64,000 nucleotides of DNA, from assembly GCF_029626235.1 (NCBI RefSeq), contig NZ_JARUBO010000005.1:5552001-5616000 (forward strand). Reading direction: 5' to 3'. Below are positions 53,566-62,544 of this stretch, one piece after another. Every line of letters begins with the position of its first letter. Within the stretch, counting starts at the first letter, position 1. This DNA is from Micromonospora sp. WMMD1120 (lineage in GTDB: Bacteria; Actinomycetota; Actinomycetes; Mycobacteriales; Micromonosporaceae). The notes beneath the pieces were generated by a model. The model was not told the DNA's origin. It did no database searches and worked only from the letters and a program-made list of their open reading frames with translations. A program made the translations under genes and the position numbers.

Positions 53566-54396
53566 TCAGGCCCGGCGCACGGCGAGTTGCAGCTCGGTGA
53601 CGCCCTTCTCCGGGGCGTCCGCGCAGTACTCCAGGTACACCTCCCGGGCGTACCCGTCGGCGCGGTAGCCGTTCTCGTCGACCCACCGGGCGAGCGCCTG
53701 CATGCTCGGCTCCACGTCCTCCATCGCGCCCTCGTGGATGACCGTCGCGGCGGTCCGTACCGCCGGCAGGTCCACGACCGCGACGTCGGCGACGGCGTCC
53801 GCGCCGACCGCGACGGCCACCCCGGCGTGCACCAGCACCGCGTCCCCGTCATCGCCGGGAGCGGGCTCGTACCAGGCGAGCGCCGGGCCGGTCGGCGTGA
53901 TCCCGGCGGCGTCCAGCCGTCGGAACAGCTCCGGGTAGAGCGGCTGGATCACCGGGCCGATGTCGTGGCCCTGGTAGCTGGGCGCGACCGCGGCGAGCGC
54001 CGCGACGCGGACCGGCGGAATCTCCTTGAGTACGACGTCCTGGGTGGTCATCCGACCCTCCGACTCGATCGTCCGGAGCCTCGCCTCCACGGCGGCCAGC
54101 CGGGCGGTGTCCGCCGCCACCTGCGCCGCCAACTGGTGCCGGCGCAACCGCAGCATGCCGCGCAGCTCGGTAACGTCGACGGCGTCGTCGACGATCGCGC
54201 GCACCTGCTCGAGGGTGAGACCCAGGCCCTTGAGGGCGATCACCCGGTTGAGCCGGCGCAGCTGGTCGGCGCGGTAGGAGCGGTACCCGGTGTGCGGGTC
54301 GACGCTGGCCGGCCGCAGTAGGCCGATGCTGTCGTAGTGGCGCAGCATCCGCACCGACACCCGGCCGAATCTGGCGAAGTCTCCGATGGTGAACAT
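53566..54396 (-). CDS. MerR-family regulator with GyrI-like effector domain (BmrR/TipA type)
   Basis: A 276-residue regulator. The N-terminal helix-turn-helix (FTIGDFARFGRVSVRMLRHYDSIGLLRPASVDPHTGYRSY) is textbook MerR. A coiled coil spans about residues 78-115, and the C-terminal half is GyrI-like with a hydrophobic ligand pocket (EYCADAPEKGVTELQLAV). Multidrug binding is expected. ATG at 54396. Its own promoter has a palindrome next to a TTGACT -35 (54416-54436). Confidence 0.92.
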   Translation of the reverse strand: MFTIGDFARFGRVSVRMLRHYDSIGLLRPASVDPHTGYRSYRADQLRRLNRVIALKGLGLTLEQVRAIVDDAVDVTELRGMLRLRRHQLAAQVAADTARLAAVEARLRTIESEGRMTTQDVVLKEIPPVRVAALAAVAPSYQGHDIGPVIQPLYPELFRRLDAAGITPTGPALAWYEPAPGDDGDAVLVHAGVAVAVGADAVADVAVVDLPAVRTAATVIHEGAMEDVEPSMQALARWVDENGYRADGYAREVYLEYCADAPEKGVTELQLAVRRA

Positions 54397-54415
54397 GGTT
54401 CCCCCAGGCTCGTCC

Positions 54416-54436
54416 CTGACACCGTGTCAGAGTCAA
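54416..54436 (-). promoter_or_regulatory. Putative MerR operator/promoter
   Basis: On the minus strand TTGACT (54436-54431, a good -35) is followed directly by the perfect palindrome CTGACAC-G-GTGTCAG (54430-54416). MerR proteins bind a palindrome between -35 and -10 with a long spacer. The -10 is not obvious here. Confidence 0.55.
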
Positions 54437-54455
54437 GCCCGCGGCGCACCGTCGC

Positions 54456-56045
54456 TCACCGGCGGGCGGGGCGGGGGCCGACCAGTCGGCGGACCATCGG
54501 AGCGGCGTTCCACCTCGCCGCGCCGACCAGGTCACGGGCGTGTTCCAGGACGGTGTAGTCGGGTCGGGTGGACCCGTCGACGATGGCCCGGTCCAGGTCG
54601 TTGCCGCAGCGGCGGAGCACGCTGTCGAAGTCCCGACGGACCGGCTCCTGCAGGTCGTAGCCGAACGAGCGGTGCAGCCGCGCGAACAGCGGCTTGTACA
54701 GCCGGACCCGCTCGTGCAGGCCGGACGAGTACGACATCGGGTTCTTGCGGCGGCGGACGATGTAGTCGGGCAGCACGTCCGCGAACGCCCGCCGGACGAT
54801 CCACTTCTCCTGTCCGGCGCGCAGCTTCAACTCCAGCGGCAGTCGCATCGCCAGCTCCACCACGCTGAGGTCGAGGAACGGCACGCGGGCCTCCACACCG
54901 TGTCCCATGGCCGTCCGGTCGACCCGTTGCAACTCGGTACGGCACAGGTTGCGGATCCGGTGCAGGAACAGCCGGCGGGCGGCGGCGGGGCCGACCTGGT
55001 GGTACATCGGGTACCCGCCGAACAGCTCGTCGGAGCCGTCGCCGGTGAGCACCACCTTGACGCCCAGGTCGCGTAGCCGCCGGAAGATCGGCACCGAGAC
55101 GACGGCGTTGATGATGTCGCCGTACTCGGTCAACTCGGCGATCCGGATCGCCTCCCGGACGTCGGCGAGCCGGATGTCGCGCGGACGCAGCTCGACGACG
55201 ACGTGCGGCACGTCGAGGTCGGCGGCGAGCCGCCGGGCGTACGCCACGTCCGGGCTGTCCGCCACGCCGACAGTCACCGCGACGCAGTCCGGGTGGATGT
55301 CGCGCACCTGGCGCAGGATCACCGAGCTGTCCAGACCGCCGGAGAGCACCACCCCGACGGTCAGGTCGGTCTCCACCCGCATCCGGATCGCGTCGCTGAG
55401 CGCGGCACGGACCAGCAACGCGGCCTCGTCCGGGTCGTCGACGACCGGCAGACCTTCGCCGATGGTGAGCAGGTCGACGTACGGGCCCAGCCGCACCGGC
55501 CCCTCGGCCCGCGCCCAGCCGTGGTGCCCCGGTGGCACCTCGACGATCGGCGCGCCGTGCCCGACCAGCGCCTTGACCTCGGAGGCGAGGTGCAGGCATC
55601 CCGGCCGGCGGGACCAGTACAGCGGTTTCACCCCGAGCGGGTCGCGGGCCAGGTAGGCCCGGCCGGTGGCCCGTTCGCCGACGACGAAGGCGTACTCGCC
55701 GCGCAGCCGGTTCACCGCCGCCTCGCCCCACCGCTCGAACGCGGCGAGCAGCACCTCGGTGTCGCCGTCGGTCCGGAAGACGTGCCCCAGGCGGGTCAGC
55801 TGCGCCCGCAGTTCGCGGTAGTTGAAGATCTCGCCGTTGAAGCAGAGCAGCCAGCGTTCGTCGGTCGACGTCCACGGCTGCACCGCCCGTTCCCGGTCGA
55901 CGACCCGCAGCCGGCGGGTGCCGGCGAGCAGTCCGGTCTCGGAACGGGTCTCCGTCACCTCGCCGCGTGGGGCGAGGGCGGCGAGCATCCGCCGGAAGGT
56001 GGCCGGGTCGGCCTCGGGGCCGATGCTCAACGCGATGCCGCACAT
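54456..56045 (-). CDS. Asparagine synthase-like glutamine amidotransferase/ATP-dependent ligase
   Basis: A 529-residue two-domain enzyme. MCGIALSIG exposes Cys2 for glutaminase activity; FNGEIFNYRELR and GDTEVLLAAFERWG complete the class II amidotransferase domain. The synthetase domain has the PP-loop VVLSGGLDSSVIL and LTGDGSDELFGGYP. It is shorter than housekeeping AsnB enzymes, with a divergent C-terminus. It starts 4 bp after the stop of the M15-like gene, so the two are one operon. Substrate may be a peptide, peptidoglycan or natural product carboxylate. Confidence 0.9.
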   Translation of the reverse strand: MCGIALSIGPEADPATFRRMLAALAPRGEVTETRSETGLLAGTRRLRVVDRERAVQPWTSTDERWLLCFNGEIFNYRELRAQLTRLGHVFRTDGDTEVLLAAFERWGEAAVNRLRGEYAFVVGERATGRAYLARDPLGVKPLYWSRRPGCLHLASEVKALVGHGAPIVEVPPGHHGWARAEGPVRLGPYVDLLTIGEGLPVVDDPDEAALLVRAALSDAIRMRVETDLTVGVVLSGGLDSSVILRQVRDIHPDCVAVTVGVADSPDVAYARRLAADLDVPHVVVELRPRDIRLADVREAIRIAELTEYGDIINAVVSVPIFRRLRDLGVKVVLTGDGSDELFGGYPMYHQVGPAAARRLFLHRIRNLCRTELQRVDRTAMGHGVEARVPFLDLSVVELAMRLPLELKLRAGQEKWIVRRAFADVLPDYIVRRRKNPMSYSSGLHERVRLYKPLFARLHRSFGYDLQEPVRRDFDSVLRRCGNDLDRAIVDGSTRPDYTVLEHARDLVGAARWNAAPMVRRLVGPRPARR

Positions 56046-56049
56046 CGGC

Positions 56050-57018
56050 TCAGATCCCCATCTCGGCCTCGTACGCGCGCCGGAAACGCCGTCGGGCGCC
56101 GGGCGCGAGGCACAGGTGCCAGGCCTGCCCCTCGTCGATCACGTTGATCTCCCCGGACTCCTGCCGGGCCAGCAGCAGGTCGGCGAGGGTGTCGCGGGCG
56201 CCGAAACGCGCGAACCAGGCCAGCTCGACGTCGACCGAGTAGCCGAGGCAGTGCCCGCTGGGCAGCATCGCCGCGTACCCCAGGCGGCGCAGCCGGTACT
56301 GGTGCTCGGCGCTGCGGACCAGGCTGGTCACCCAGAGCGGCGGGGTGGCCGGCGGCGCGGCGGCGGCGAACTCCCGCCCGATGTCGTTGAGCAACGCCAC
56401 GACCTCGCGCCGGGCGCGGCGGAACAGCAGCCCGGCGGTGTGCGGGGTGGCGTCCGGGCGGAGCCGGCGACGCAGCCCACGCGCGGCGCGGCCCAGCACC
56501 GTGGCGGGCTGCTCCTGGTAGCGGAAGCGCAGCAGGTCGCGCCGGCGCAGCCATTCCAGGTCGACCAGCTCCGCGCTGCCGTTGACCTGGTCGTCGGTGA
56601 CGAACGTCGGCGCGTCCTGCCACCACAGCACGTCGATCCGGGAGAGCAGGTAGATCCGGACCAGCGCGGTCAGGTCCCGGGCCGAGGTGCGCTCGTTCGG
56701 TTGGTAGCGGGCCATCTCCAGCAGCAGCGTCTCGCGCGCGCCGAGCAGGCCCTGCGGCGTGGCGTCGAGCACCGCGGCCAGCGCCGGCTCCCGCAGCCGT
56801 TCGTCGATGAGCATCTGCCGGGCCCGGGTGCTCGGCGCGTCGGCGAGGGCGCCGACCTCGACCAGCAGCTCGGCGACGGCGGCCCGGTAGGCGGCCAGGT
56901 CCGGCGCGGTGGCGGGCATACGGCGGGCAGCGGTGCCGGAGGGCCGGCGGCGGGCCGGCGCGGTGGGTGACGGGGGCGAACCGGGCTGCTGTCCCGGGCT
57001 GCGGCTGGGCACTCGCAT
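56050..57018 (-). CDS. Unknown protein with M15-peptidase-like zinc motifs, partner of the AsnB-like enzyme
   Basis: A 322-residue protein. The first 35 residues are Pro/Arg-rich and disordered. The C-terminal region (about 225-322) starts TSLVRSAEHQYRLRRLGY. It has SGHCLGYSVD (His256, Asp263), which fits the S-x-H-x2-G-x-A/S-x-D zinc pattern of D-Ala-D-Ala carboxypeptidase-type (M15/hedgehog fold) proteins. IDEGQAWH (His301) fits the later E...WH motif. The middle is helical (ARDLTALVRIYLLSRIDVLWWQ). No signal peptide, so probably cytoplasmic. ATG at 57018 follows GGAGAAGGGA. The peptidase assignment rests on motifs only. Confidence 0.65.
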   Translation of the reverse strand: MRVPSRSPGQQPGSPPSPTAPARRRPSGTAARRMPATAPDLAAYRAAVAELLVEVGALADAPSTRARQMLIDERLREPALAAVLDATPQGLLGARETLLLEMARYQPNERTSARDLTALVRIYLLSRIDVLWWQDAPTFVTDDQVNGSAELVDLEWLRRRDLLRFRYQEQPATVLGRAARGLRRRLRPDATPHTAGLLFRRARREVVALLNDIGREFAAAAPPATPPLWVTSLVRSAEHQYRLRRLGYAAMLPSGHCLGYSVDVELAWFARFGARDTLADLLLARQESGEINVIDEGQAWHLCLAPGARRRFRRAYEAEMGI

Positions 57019-57324
57019 GACGGGGTCCCTTCTCCGGTCACGACATGGGGTGGTTCGCCCTGTAACACACCGTAATCGCCGGGACCGGAGCCGACCGAAC
57101 AATCCTCCTATCTACCCCGAAGGGAGCGAACCGTCCGGTTGACGCCGGGTACGCAGGCGCGGCCGAGCACCCCAGCCGGGCAGCCGTGCGCGCCGGCCCA
57201 GTCAGGTGATCCACTCGGGTTTCGTGAAGTCGGGCCCTCCGGCTTACGGGATGGCCCAGTTTTCCCGGAAGCCGAGTCGATCACGTCGTTGTGCGGGTGG
57301 CTCGTGTCTGGGCGTCGTCAACAA
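57019..57324. other. Intergenic region with palindromic element, no gene
   Basis: About 300 bp between the M15-like gene and the 2H phosphoesterase. The first 100 bp is the likely promoter region of the M15-like/asnB operon, with an AT-richer patch at 57100-57118. The 77-bp repeat copy 3 fills 57207-57283. Confidence 0.5.
57207..57283. repeat. 77-bp palindromic repeat element, copy 3
   Basis: Same ends as copies 1 and 2 (TGATCCACTCGGGTT at the left, CGAGTCGATCA at the right). The inner arms of this copy pair through GGGCC/GGCCC and GAAGCC-type blocks. It lies downstream of the 2H phosphoesterase gene. Confidence 0.75.
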
Positions 57325-57879
57325 TCAACCCCACTCTCGATCGAGCCGGGCGGGACCGTCCTGGTCGACACGGGTCAGCGGGGTCACGGTTCGGCCTGTG
57401 CCGTCGTAGCTGCGGGCGCTGTCGAAGTCGCCAACGGGGCGCTGCCCACCGGTGACGGCCCGGGCCAGCCGGAGGTCCGCGTCGCGGAACCGCAGGGCCA
57501 GGCTCAGGTGCGGCACCCAGACGCCCGGCGCGTGCCACGGGCGGTGTCCCTCGGCCCCGGCGAGGACGTCCCACACGGCGGCGTGCAGCGAGGTCAGCTC
57601 CGGTGTGGGTCGCACCAGCCAGACCAGCGGCGCGCTGCCGTCGAGGACGACGACCCGGTCGAGGGTGACCGGCACCGGCAGCGCGGCGTCGAACAGCTCG
57701 GCCAGGCGGTGCTCGACCCCGGGAGGGAGGTCGTCGACGGCCGCGAGGGTGAGGTGCGGGCGGTTGGTCGGGTGGACGTTGCGGGCCAGGCTGGGCAACC
57801 CGACGGCGGCCAGACGGCTCCAGACCGCCCGGACCGCGACCTCCAGGCCGGGCGAGCACACCAGTTCCACGGTACGCAC
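57325..57879 (-). CDS. 2H phosphoesterase / 2'-5' RNA ligase-like protein
   Basis: A 184-residue protein with two H-x-T/S-x motifs, HLTLAAV and HLSLALRF, spaced as in LigT-type 2H phosphoesterases, which act on cyclic phosphates or RNA ends. The N-terminal MRTVELVCSPGLE and LDRVVVLDG strands fit the duplicated fold. GTG at 57879. It follows the response regulator gene on the same strand by 24 bp and may be co-transcribed. Confidence 0.85.
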   Translation of the reverse strand: MRTVELVCSPGLEVAVRAVWSRLAAVGLPSLARNVHPTNRPHLTLAAVDDLPPGVEHRLAELFDAALPVPVTLDRVVVLDGSAPLVWLVRPTPELTSLHAAVWDVLAGAEGHRPWHAPGVWVPHLSLALRFRDADLRLARAVTGGQRPVGDFDSARSYDGTGRTVTPLTRVDQDGPARLDREWG

Positions 57880-57903
57880 GGCTCCACGCTATCGGGACCG
57901 CCG

Positions 57904-58509
57904 TCAGAGCCAGCCGTTGTCCCGGGCGGTACGGACCGCCTCGGCCCGGTCCGTCGCGCCGAGCTTCTGCACGGCGGCGGAGAGATGGTTGCGCACGGTG
58001 CCGGCCGACAGGTGCACCCGCCGGGCGATCACCGCGACCGGTGCCCCCAACTCGGCCAGCCGCAGCGTCTCCAGTTCCCGTGGGGTGAGCGGGCACGGGG
58101 GCAGGGACAGCGCGTCGGCGGCCAGCGACGGGTCCACGTAGCGGCCGCCGGCGTGCACCCGGCGGATCACGTCGGCGAGCGCCCCGCCGGGCGAACCCTT
58201 CGGCAGGAACCCTCGGGCGCCGGCGGTCAGCGCCTGACGCAGGTGGCCGGGACGACCGTGTCCGGTCAGCACGACCACCGCGCACCCGGGTCGGACCCGG
58301 GTCAGCTCGGCGGCGACCGCGATGCCGTCCAGACCGGGCATCTCCAGGTCCACCACCGCCACGTCCGGGCGGTGCGCCAGCGTCGCGCTGACCGCCGCCG
58401 GCCCGTCCGCCGCGTGGGCCACCACCTCGATGTCCGGCTCCAGGTCGAGCAGCGCGGCGACGGCGACCCGGATCAGGTCCTCGTCGTCGGCGAGCAGGAC
58501 GCGGATCAC
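57904..58509 (-). CDS. NarL/LuxR-family response regulator (DesR-like)
   Basis: A 201-residue regulator. The receiver begins IRVLLADDEDLIRVA, with Asp in VVDLEMPG and Lys in GFLPKG. The LuxR helix-turn-helix is LTPRELETLRLAELGAPVAVIARRVHLSAGTVRNHL. GTG at 58509 overlaps the sensor kinase stop (GTGA). It is closest to DesR-type regulators, which respond to membrane state. Confidence 0.94.
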   Translation of the reverse strand: MIRVLLADDEDLIRVAVAALLDLEPDIEVVAHAADGPAAVSATLAHRPDVAVVDLEMPGLDGIAVAAELTRVRPGCAVVVLTGHGRPGHLRQALTAGARGFLPKGSPGGALADVIRRVHAGGRYVDPSLAADALSLPPCPLTPRELETLRLAELGAPVAVIARRVHLSAGTVRNHLSAAVQKLGATDRAEAVRTARDNGWL

Positions 58510-59660
58510 GACGCCACCGGCACGGTGGCCTCGAGGGTGAAGACCGCGCCCTCGCGGCGCACCCGCAGCTCGCCACCGGCAACGGCGAGCCGGTCGGCCA
58601 GCCCGCGCAGACCGTGACTGTGCGCGTCGGGGTCGCCGCCGTCGGCGCCGTCGTTGGCGACAGTCATCCTGGCCACGTCGTCCTCCCGCTCGATGCGGAT
58701 CCGGCACCAGTCGGCCCGGCTGTGCCGCAGCACGTTGGTGCCGGCCTCACGCACCACCGCCGCCAACTCGATCGCGGCGCTCTGCGGCAGGTCCGGTGGT
58801 GGCGGCAGGACGATGCACCGCACCCCGCAGGAGCGCAGCACCCCCGCCACCGCGGCGAGCTGCTCGTCGAGGTCGACAACCCGGTAGCCGTGCACGGTCT
58901 CCCGTACCTCAGTCAGCGCGGACGCGGCCAACCGTTGCGCCTCGGCGGCTTCCCGCCCGGCCCGCTCCGAATCGACAGGGGCGAGCCGGGCAGCGAGTTC
59001 GGCCTTCAACGCGATCACCGTGAGGCTGTGCCCCAGCACGTCGTGCACGTCCCGGGCGAAGCGCAGCCGTTCCTCGACCGCGACCAGCCTGGCCTGCGCG
59101 GCCTGACCCTGCCGGGCCTCCACCAACAAGTCCCAGAACCAGACCTGGAACCCGTTGACGGCCGCGACGGCCACGCCGATCCCACCGGTCACCGCGAGGT
59201 GACGCGGGACGGAACCGCCGGTCCACCAGGCCACCGACACCGACACCAGCAACACACCGCCGGCCACCGCCAGCGCGGCCGGCAACCGCACCAGCAGTGG
59301 TGTCATGCCGATCAGCGCCGCACCGAGCCAGGCCCAGGTCGGCCACCTGCCGGCCGCCACCGGGCCCACCAGCGGCACGGTCAGCACCGCCACCGCGGCC
59401 AGGCCCCACTCGGCGCGACGCCGCCAATGCGGGTCGAGCCACGGCGTCACGGCCGCGTACAGCACAGCGGTCTGCGCGATCACGAAGCCGAGGATGCCGA
59501 CCGCGCCGAGCACCACCCGGCCCCGGTCCGGCTCGCGGCTCAGGCCGACCGCCGGCAGGAGGACGCACGCACAGACACCGGTGGCCAGCGACACCAGCGT
59601 CGCCTGCCGGGCACGGCGCAGCCGGCGGTCCGCCCGGGGAGTCACCGCCTCGCTTGCCAC
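58506..59660 (-). CDS. Sensor histidine kinase, DesK-like
   Basis: A 384-residue kinase with about five to six membrane helices in the first 175 residues. The phospho-His motif is RFARDVHDVLGHSLT, followed by LTEVRETVHGYR, typical of DesK proteins, and the ATPase domain VVREAGTNVLRHSRA with SHGLRGLADRL. It probably senses lipid order or another membrane signal. GTG at 59660 was kept; another GTG six codons later (before TPRADRR) is preceded by GAGG and could be the real start. Confidence 0.92.
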   Translation of the reverse strand: MASEAVTPRADRRLRRARQATLVSLATGVCACVLLPAVGLSREPDRGRVVLGAVGILGFVIAQTAVLYAAVTPWLDPHWRRRAEWGLAAVAVLTVPLVGPVAAGRWPTWAWLGAALIGMTPLLVRLPAALAVAGGVLLVSVSVAWWTGGSVPRHLAVTGGIGVAVAAVNGFQVWFWDLLVEARQGQAAQARLVAVEERLRFARDVHDVLGHSLTVIALKAELAARLAPVDSERAGREAAEAQRLAASALTEVRETVHGYRVVDLDEQLAAVAGVLRSCGVRCIVLPPPPDLPQSAAIELAAVVREAGTNVLRHSRADWCRIRIEREDDVARMTVANDGADGGDPDAHSHGLRGLADRLAVAGGELRVRREGAVFTLEATVPVAS

Positions 59661-59790
59661 GCACCGATCCTAGGACCGCCGCACGCCCGGTCCACCCTGC
59701 GGAACGTCACGGTTGGACCGTGCGGCCCGCACGGTTTTCCGATGACGGACGCGTCTGCCCCAGCACCGCCAGCACCGGCAGGGTCGAGGC

Positions 59791-60693
59791 ATGGACAACA
59801 CACGGATGTACGCGGACACCGCTCTCGCCGTACCGTCACCCGCGCCCCTGCCCACCGACCAGGCGGCGGCGCCCACCCGCGCGGCACGTCCCAGCAACAG
59901 ACGACGGCTGCTGTGGCACCTCGGCGAGATGGCGCTGGCCATGGTCGCCGGGATGCTGCTGCTCGGCCCACTCTGCGACACGGTCGGCGGCGCGCTGGGG
60001 CTCGCCGCGGCGCTGGCCCGTCCGGACGTGGCCGCGCTGGTGATGGCCACCACCATGACCGTCGGGATGACGGTGTGGATGCGCTACCGGGCACACCGGT
60101 GGCGTGGGGTCGGCGAGATGGCCGCCGCGATGTACGTTCCGTTCCTGCTGCTGCTCGTACCCTATGAGGTTGGCCTTCTCGACGGTGACACGCTGCTGCT
60201 CGGCGGTCACCTGCTGATGGTCCCGGCGATGGTGCTGGTGGCGGTACGCCACCGGCACGAGACGCCGGCGGTGGTGCGCCGGCACCCGGCCGTGGTGGCG
60301 CTCGCCCGCCGCTGGCCCACCGGGCTGGCGCTGCTGATGACCGTCGACATGTGGGTGGACCCGAGGGTGCTCAGCCCGTGGACGATGCTGGTCCTGCCCG
60401 CCGGGTACCTGCTGATCGGCGTGGTCCGACGAACGCTGCGCGGGCCGGGCGTGCTCGCCACCCAACTCGTCGGTCTGGCCGTCTGGGTCACCGTGACGGT
60501 TGTCGCGGTCGCGACCGGTGGGCGGGTCGCCGCCTGGTTGGTGGCGGTGGGCTGGCTGGCGCACGCCCTGTGGGATCTCGTCCACCACCGTCGGAACGGG
60601 GTCGTGCCGCGCGCCTACGCCGAGTGGTGTGGGGTGCTCGACCTGACGCTCGCCGGGGGCATGATCCTGGCCATCCTGAGCGTCGACGCCTGA
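59791..60693 (+). CDS. Multipass membrane protein of unknown function (300 aa)
   Basis: A hydrophilic N-terminus of about 40 residues is followed by seven to eight membrane helices. Notable features are MRYRAHRWRGVGEMAAAMYVPFLLLLVPY and AWLVAVGWLAHALWDLVHHRRNGVVPRAYAEWCGVLD, a His-rich loop between helices. It lies divergent to the DesK-like kinase (130-bp gap) and could be its target. No known family was recognised. Confidence 0.7.
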   Translation: MDNTRMYADTALAVPSPAPLPTDQAAAPTRAARPSNRRRLLWHLGEMALAMVAGMLLLGPLCDTVGGALGLAAALARPDVAALVMATTMTVGMTVWMRYRAHRWRGVGEMAAAMYVPFLLLLVPYEVGLLDGDTLLLGGHLLMVPAMVLVAVRHRHETPAVVRRHPAVVALARRWPTGLALLMTVDMWVDPRVLSPWTMLVLPAGYLLIGVVRRTLRGPGVLATQLVGLAVWVTVTVVAVATGGRVAAWLVAVGWLAHALWDLVHHRRNGVVPRAYAEWCGVLDLTLAGGMILAILSVDA

Positions 60694-60765
60694 GGGGAAC
60701 GGGGGCGCGCCGCTCTTGTGCCGGTCGGCGCAACGGCCCGGACGGCGTGATGAAAGGCTTGACCC

Positions 60766-62499
60766 ATGAGTTCCGCACCCGCGCAGCACGACGCACCGAC
60801 TGACGCCATCCCCGCCGACACCGACGAGGTGAGCGCGTTCACCGAGCTGGGGCTGCGCACCGAGCTGCTGGGCGCGCTCGCCAGCCTCGGCTACGAGGAG
60901 CCGACCCCGATCCAGCGGGAGGCGATCCCGCCGCTGCTCGCGGGTCGGGACCTGCTGGGCCAGGCGGCCACCGGCACCGGCAAGACGGCCGCGTTCGCGC
61001 TGCCGCTGCTCAACCTCATGGCGGCCCAGCGCCGGGGCGGCGACCCGGTCGCGCTGGTGCTGGTGCCGACCCGGGAGTTGGCGGTGCAGGTCTCCGAGGC
61101 GTTCCACCGCTACGGCAAGGACCTGGGCGCCCGGGTGCTGCCGATCTACGGTGGGCAGCCCATCGGGCGGCAGCTACGGGCGCTGGACGCCGGTGTCGAC
61201 GTGGTGGTGGCCACCCCGGGCCGGGCGCTCGACCACATCGCCCGGGGCACCCTGCGCCTCGGTGGGCTGGCCACCGTCGTGCTCGACGAGGCGGACGAGA
61301 TGCTCGACATGGGGTTCGCCGAGGACATCGAGGCGATCCTGGAGCACGCTCCGCAGCAGCGTCAGACGGTCCTCTTCTCGGCCACCATGCCCTCGCGCAT
61401 CGACGGGATGGCCCGCCAGCACCTGCGGGAGCCGGTCCGGATCGAGATCGGCCGGGAGCAACCGGTCGCCGGCGAGGCGCCCCGGGTGCGGCAGAGCGCG
61501 TACATCGTGACGCGGGCGCACAAGCCGGCCGCGTTGGGCCGGGTGTTGGACGTGGAGTCCCCGACCGCCGCCATCGTGTTCTGTCGCAGCCGGGAGGAGG
61601 TCGACCGGCTCACCGAGACGATGAACGGCCGGGGCTACCGCTCGGAGGCGCTGCACGGCGGCATGAGCCAGGAGCAGCGTGACCGGGTCATGGGCCGGCT
61701 GCGGGCGGGCACCGCCGACCTGCTGGTGGCCACCGACGTGGCGGCCCGCGGGCTGGACGTCGAGCAGTTGACCCACGTCGTGAACTACGACGTGCCGTCC
61801 GCCCCGGAGTCGTACGTGCACCGGATCGGCCGGGTGGGCCGGGCCGGGCGCGAGGGGGTGGCGATCACCCTGGCCGAACCGCGCGAGCACCGGATGCTCA
61901 AGACCATCGAGCGGGTGACCGGCCAGCGAATCACCATCGACAAGATCCCCACCGTCGCCGACATGCGCACCCGCCGGCTGGAGCTGACCCAGGGCGCGCT
62001 GCGGGAGAGCCTGCTGGAGGACGACCTCGACCCGTACCGGGTGATCGTGGAGACGCTGACCGACGAGTTCGACCTGATGGAGGTCGCCCTCGCCGCCGTG
62101 AAGCTGGCCCACGAGGTGACGTCGCCGGGCTCCGACGACGAGGAGGAGATCCCGCAGGTACCGGTCCGCGGTCCGCGCGAGGGTCGGCCGGACACCGGCG
62201 GCCGGGGCGGCGACCGGCGCGGCGGGGGGCGGCCACGCTCGGGCGGCGGCAACACCGTGCAGGTCTTCGTCGGCCTGGGCCGGCGCGCCGGGGTGCGCCC
62301 GCAGGACCTGGTGGGCGCTATCACCGGCGAGACCGGGATCCGTGGTCGGGACATCGGCTCGATCGAGATCGCCGACCGGTTCTCGCTGGTGGAGGTGCCG
62401 CAGGGGGTGGCCGACGAGGTGATCTCCGGACTGCGCGGCAGCACGATCAAGGGCCGCAAGGCCACGGTGCGCCGCGACCGCGGACGCGACGAGCGCTGA
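60766..62499 (+). CDS. deaD: DEAD-box ATP-dependent RNA helicase (DeaD/CsdA type)
   Basis: A 577-residue helicase. Q-motif TPIQREAIPPLL, Walker A ATGTGKTA, PTRELA, DEAD in LDEADEMLDMGF, SAT, and C-terminal HRIGRVGRAGREG are complete. A Gly/Arg-rich linker (about 470-500) leads to a DbpA-type RNA-binding domain (NTVQVFVGLGRRAGVRPQDLV), which targets structured RNA such as rRNA. Likely assists ribosome assembly or cold adaptation. ATG at 60766; a GAAAGG lies upstream. Confidence 0.95.
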   Translation: MSSAPAQHDAPTDAIPADTDEVSAFTELGLRTELLGALASLGYEEPTPIQREAIPPLLAGRDLLGQAATGTGKTAAFALPLLNLMAAQRRGGDPVALVLVPTRELAVQVSEAFHRYGKDLGARVLPIYGGQPIGRQLRALDAGVDVVVATPGRALDHIARGTLRLGGLATVVLDEADEMLDMGFAEDIEAILEHAPQQRQTVLFSATMPSRIDGMARQHLREPVRIEIGREQPVAGEAPRVRQSAYIVTRAHKPAALGRVLDVESPTAAIVFCRSREEVDRLTETMNGRGYRSEALHGGMSQEQRDRVMGRLRAGTADLLVATDVAARGLDVEQLTHVVNYDVPSAPESYVHRIGRVGRAGREGVAITLAEPREHRMLKTIERVTGQRITIDKIPTVADMRTRRLELTQGALRESLLEDDLDPYRVIVETLTDEFDLMEVALAAVKLAHEVTSPGSDDEEEIPQVPVRGPREGRPDTGGRGGDRRGGGRPRSGGGNTVQVFVGLGRRAGVRPQDLVGAITGETGIRGRDIGSIEIADRFSLVEVPQGVADEVISGLRGSTIKGRKATVRRDRGRDER

Positions 62500-62508
62500 C
62501 GCGCCGCC

Positions 62509-62533
62509 GGCGACCGGGAGGCGCCCGGTCGCC
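62509..62533. terminator. Terminator between deaD and doxX-like genes
   Basis: GGCGACCGGG (62509-62518) pairs perfectly with CCCGGTCGCC (62524-62533) around a 5-nt loop, between converging genes (stops at 62499 and 62545). Confidence 0.7.
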
Positions 62534-62544
62534 GACGGCCCGGG

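Noticed and set aside
54456..57018. AsnB-like gene as part of a lasso-peptide cluster
   Set aside because: No precursor peptide, RRE or transglutaminase-type B protein and no ABC exporter are nearby.
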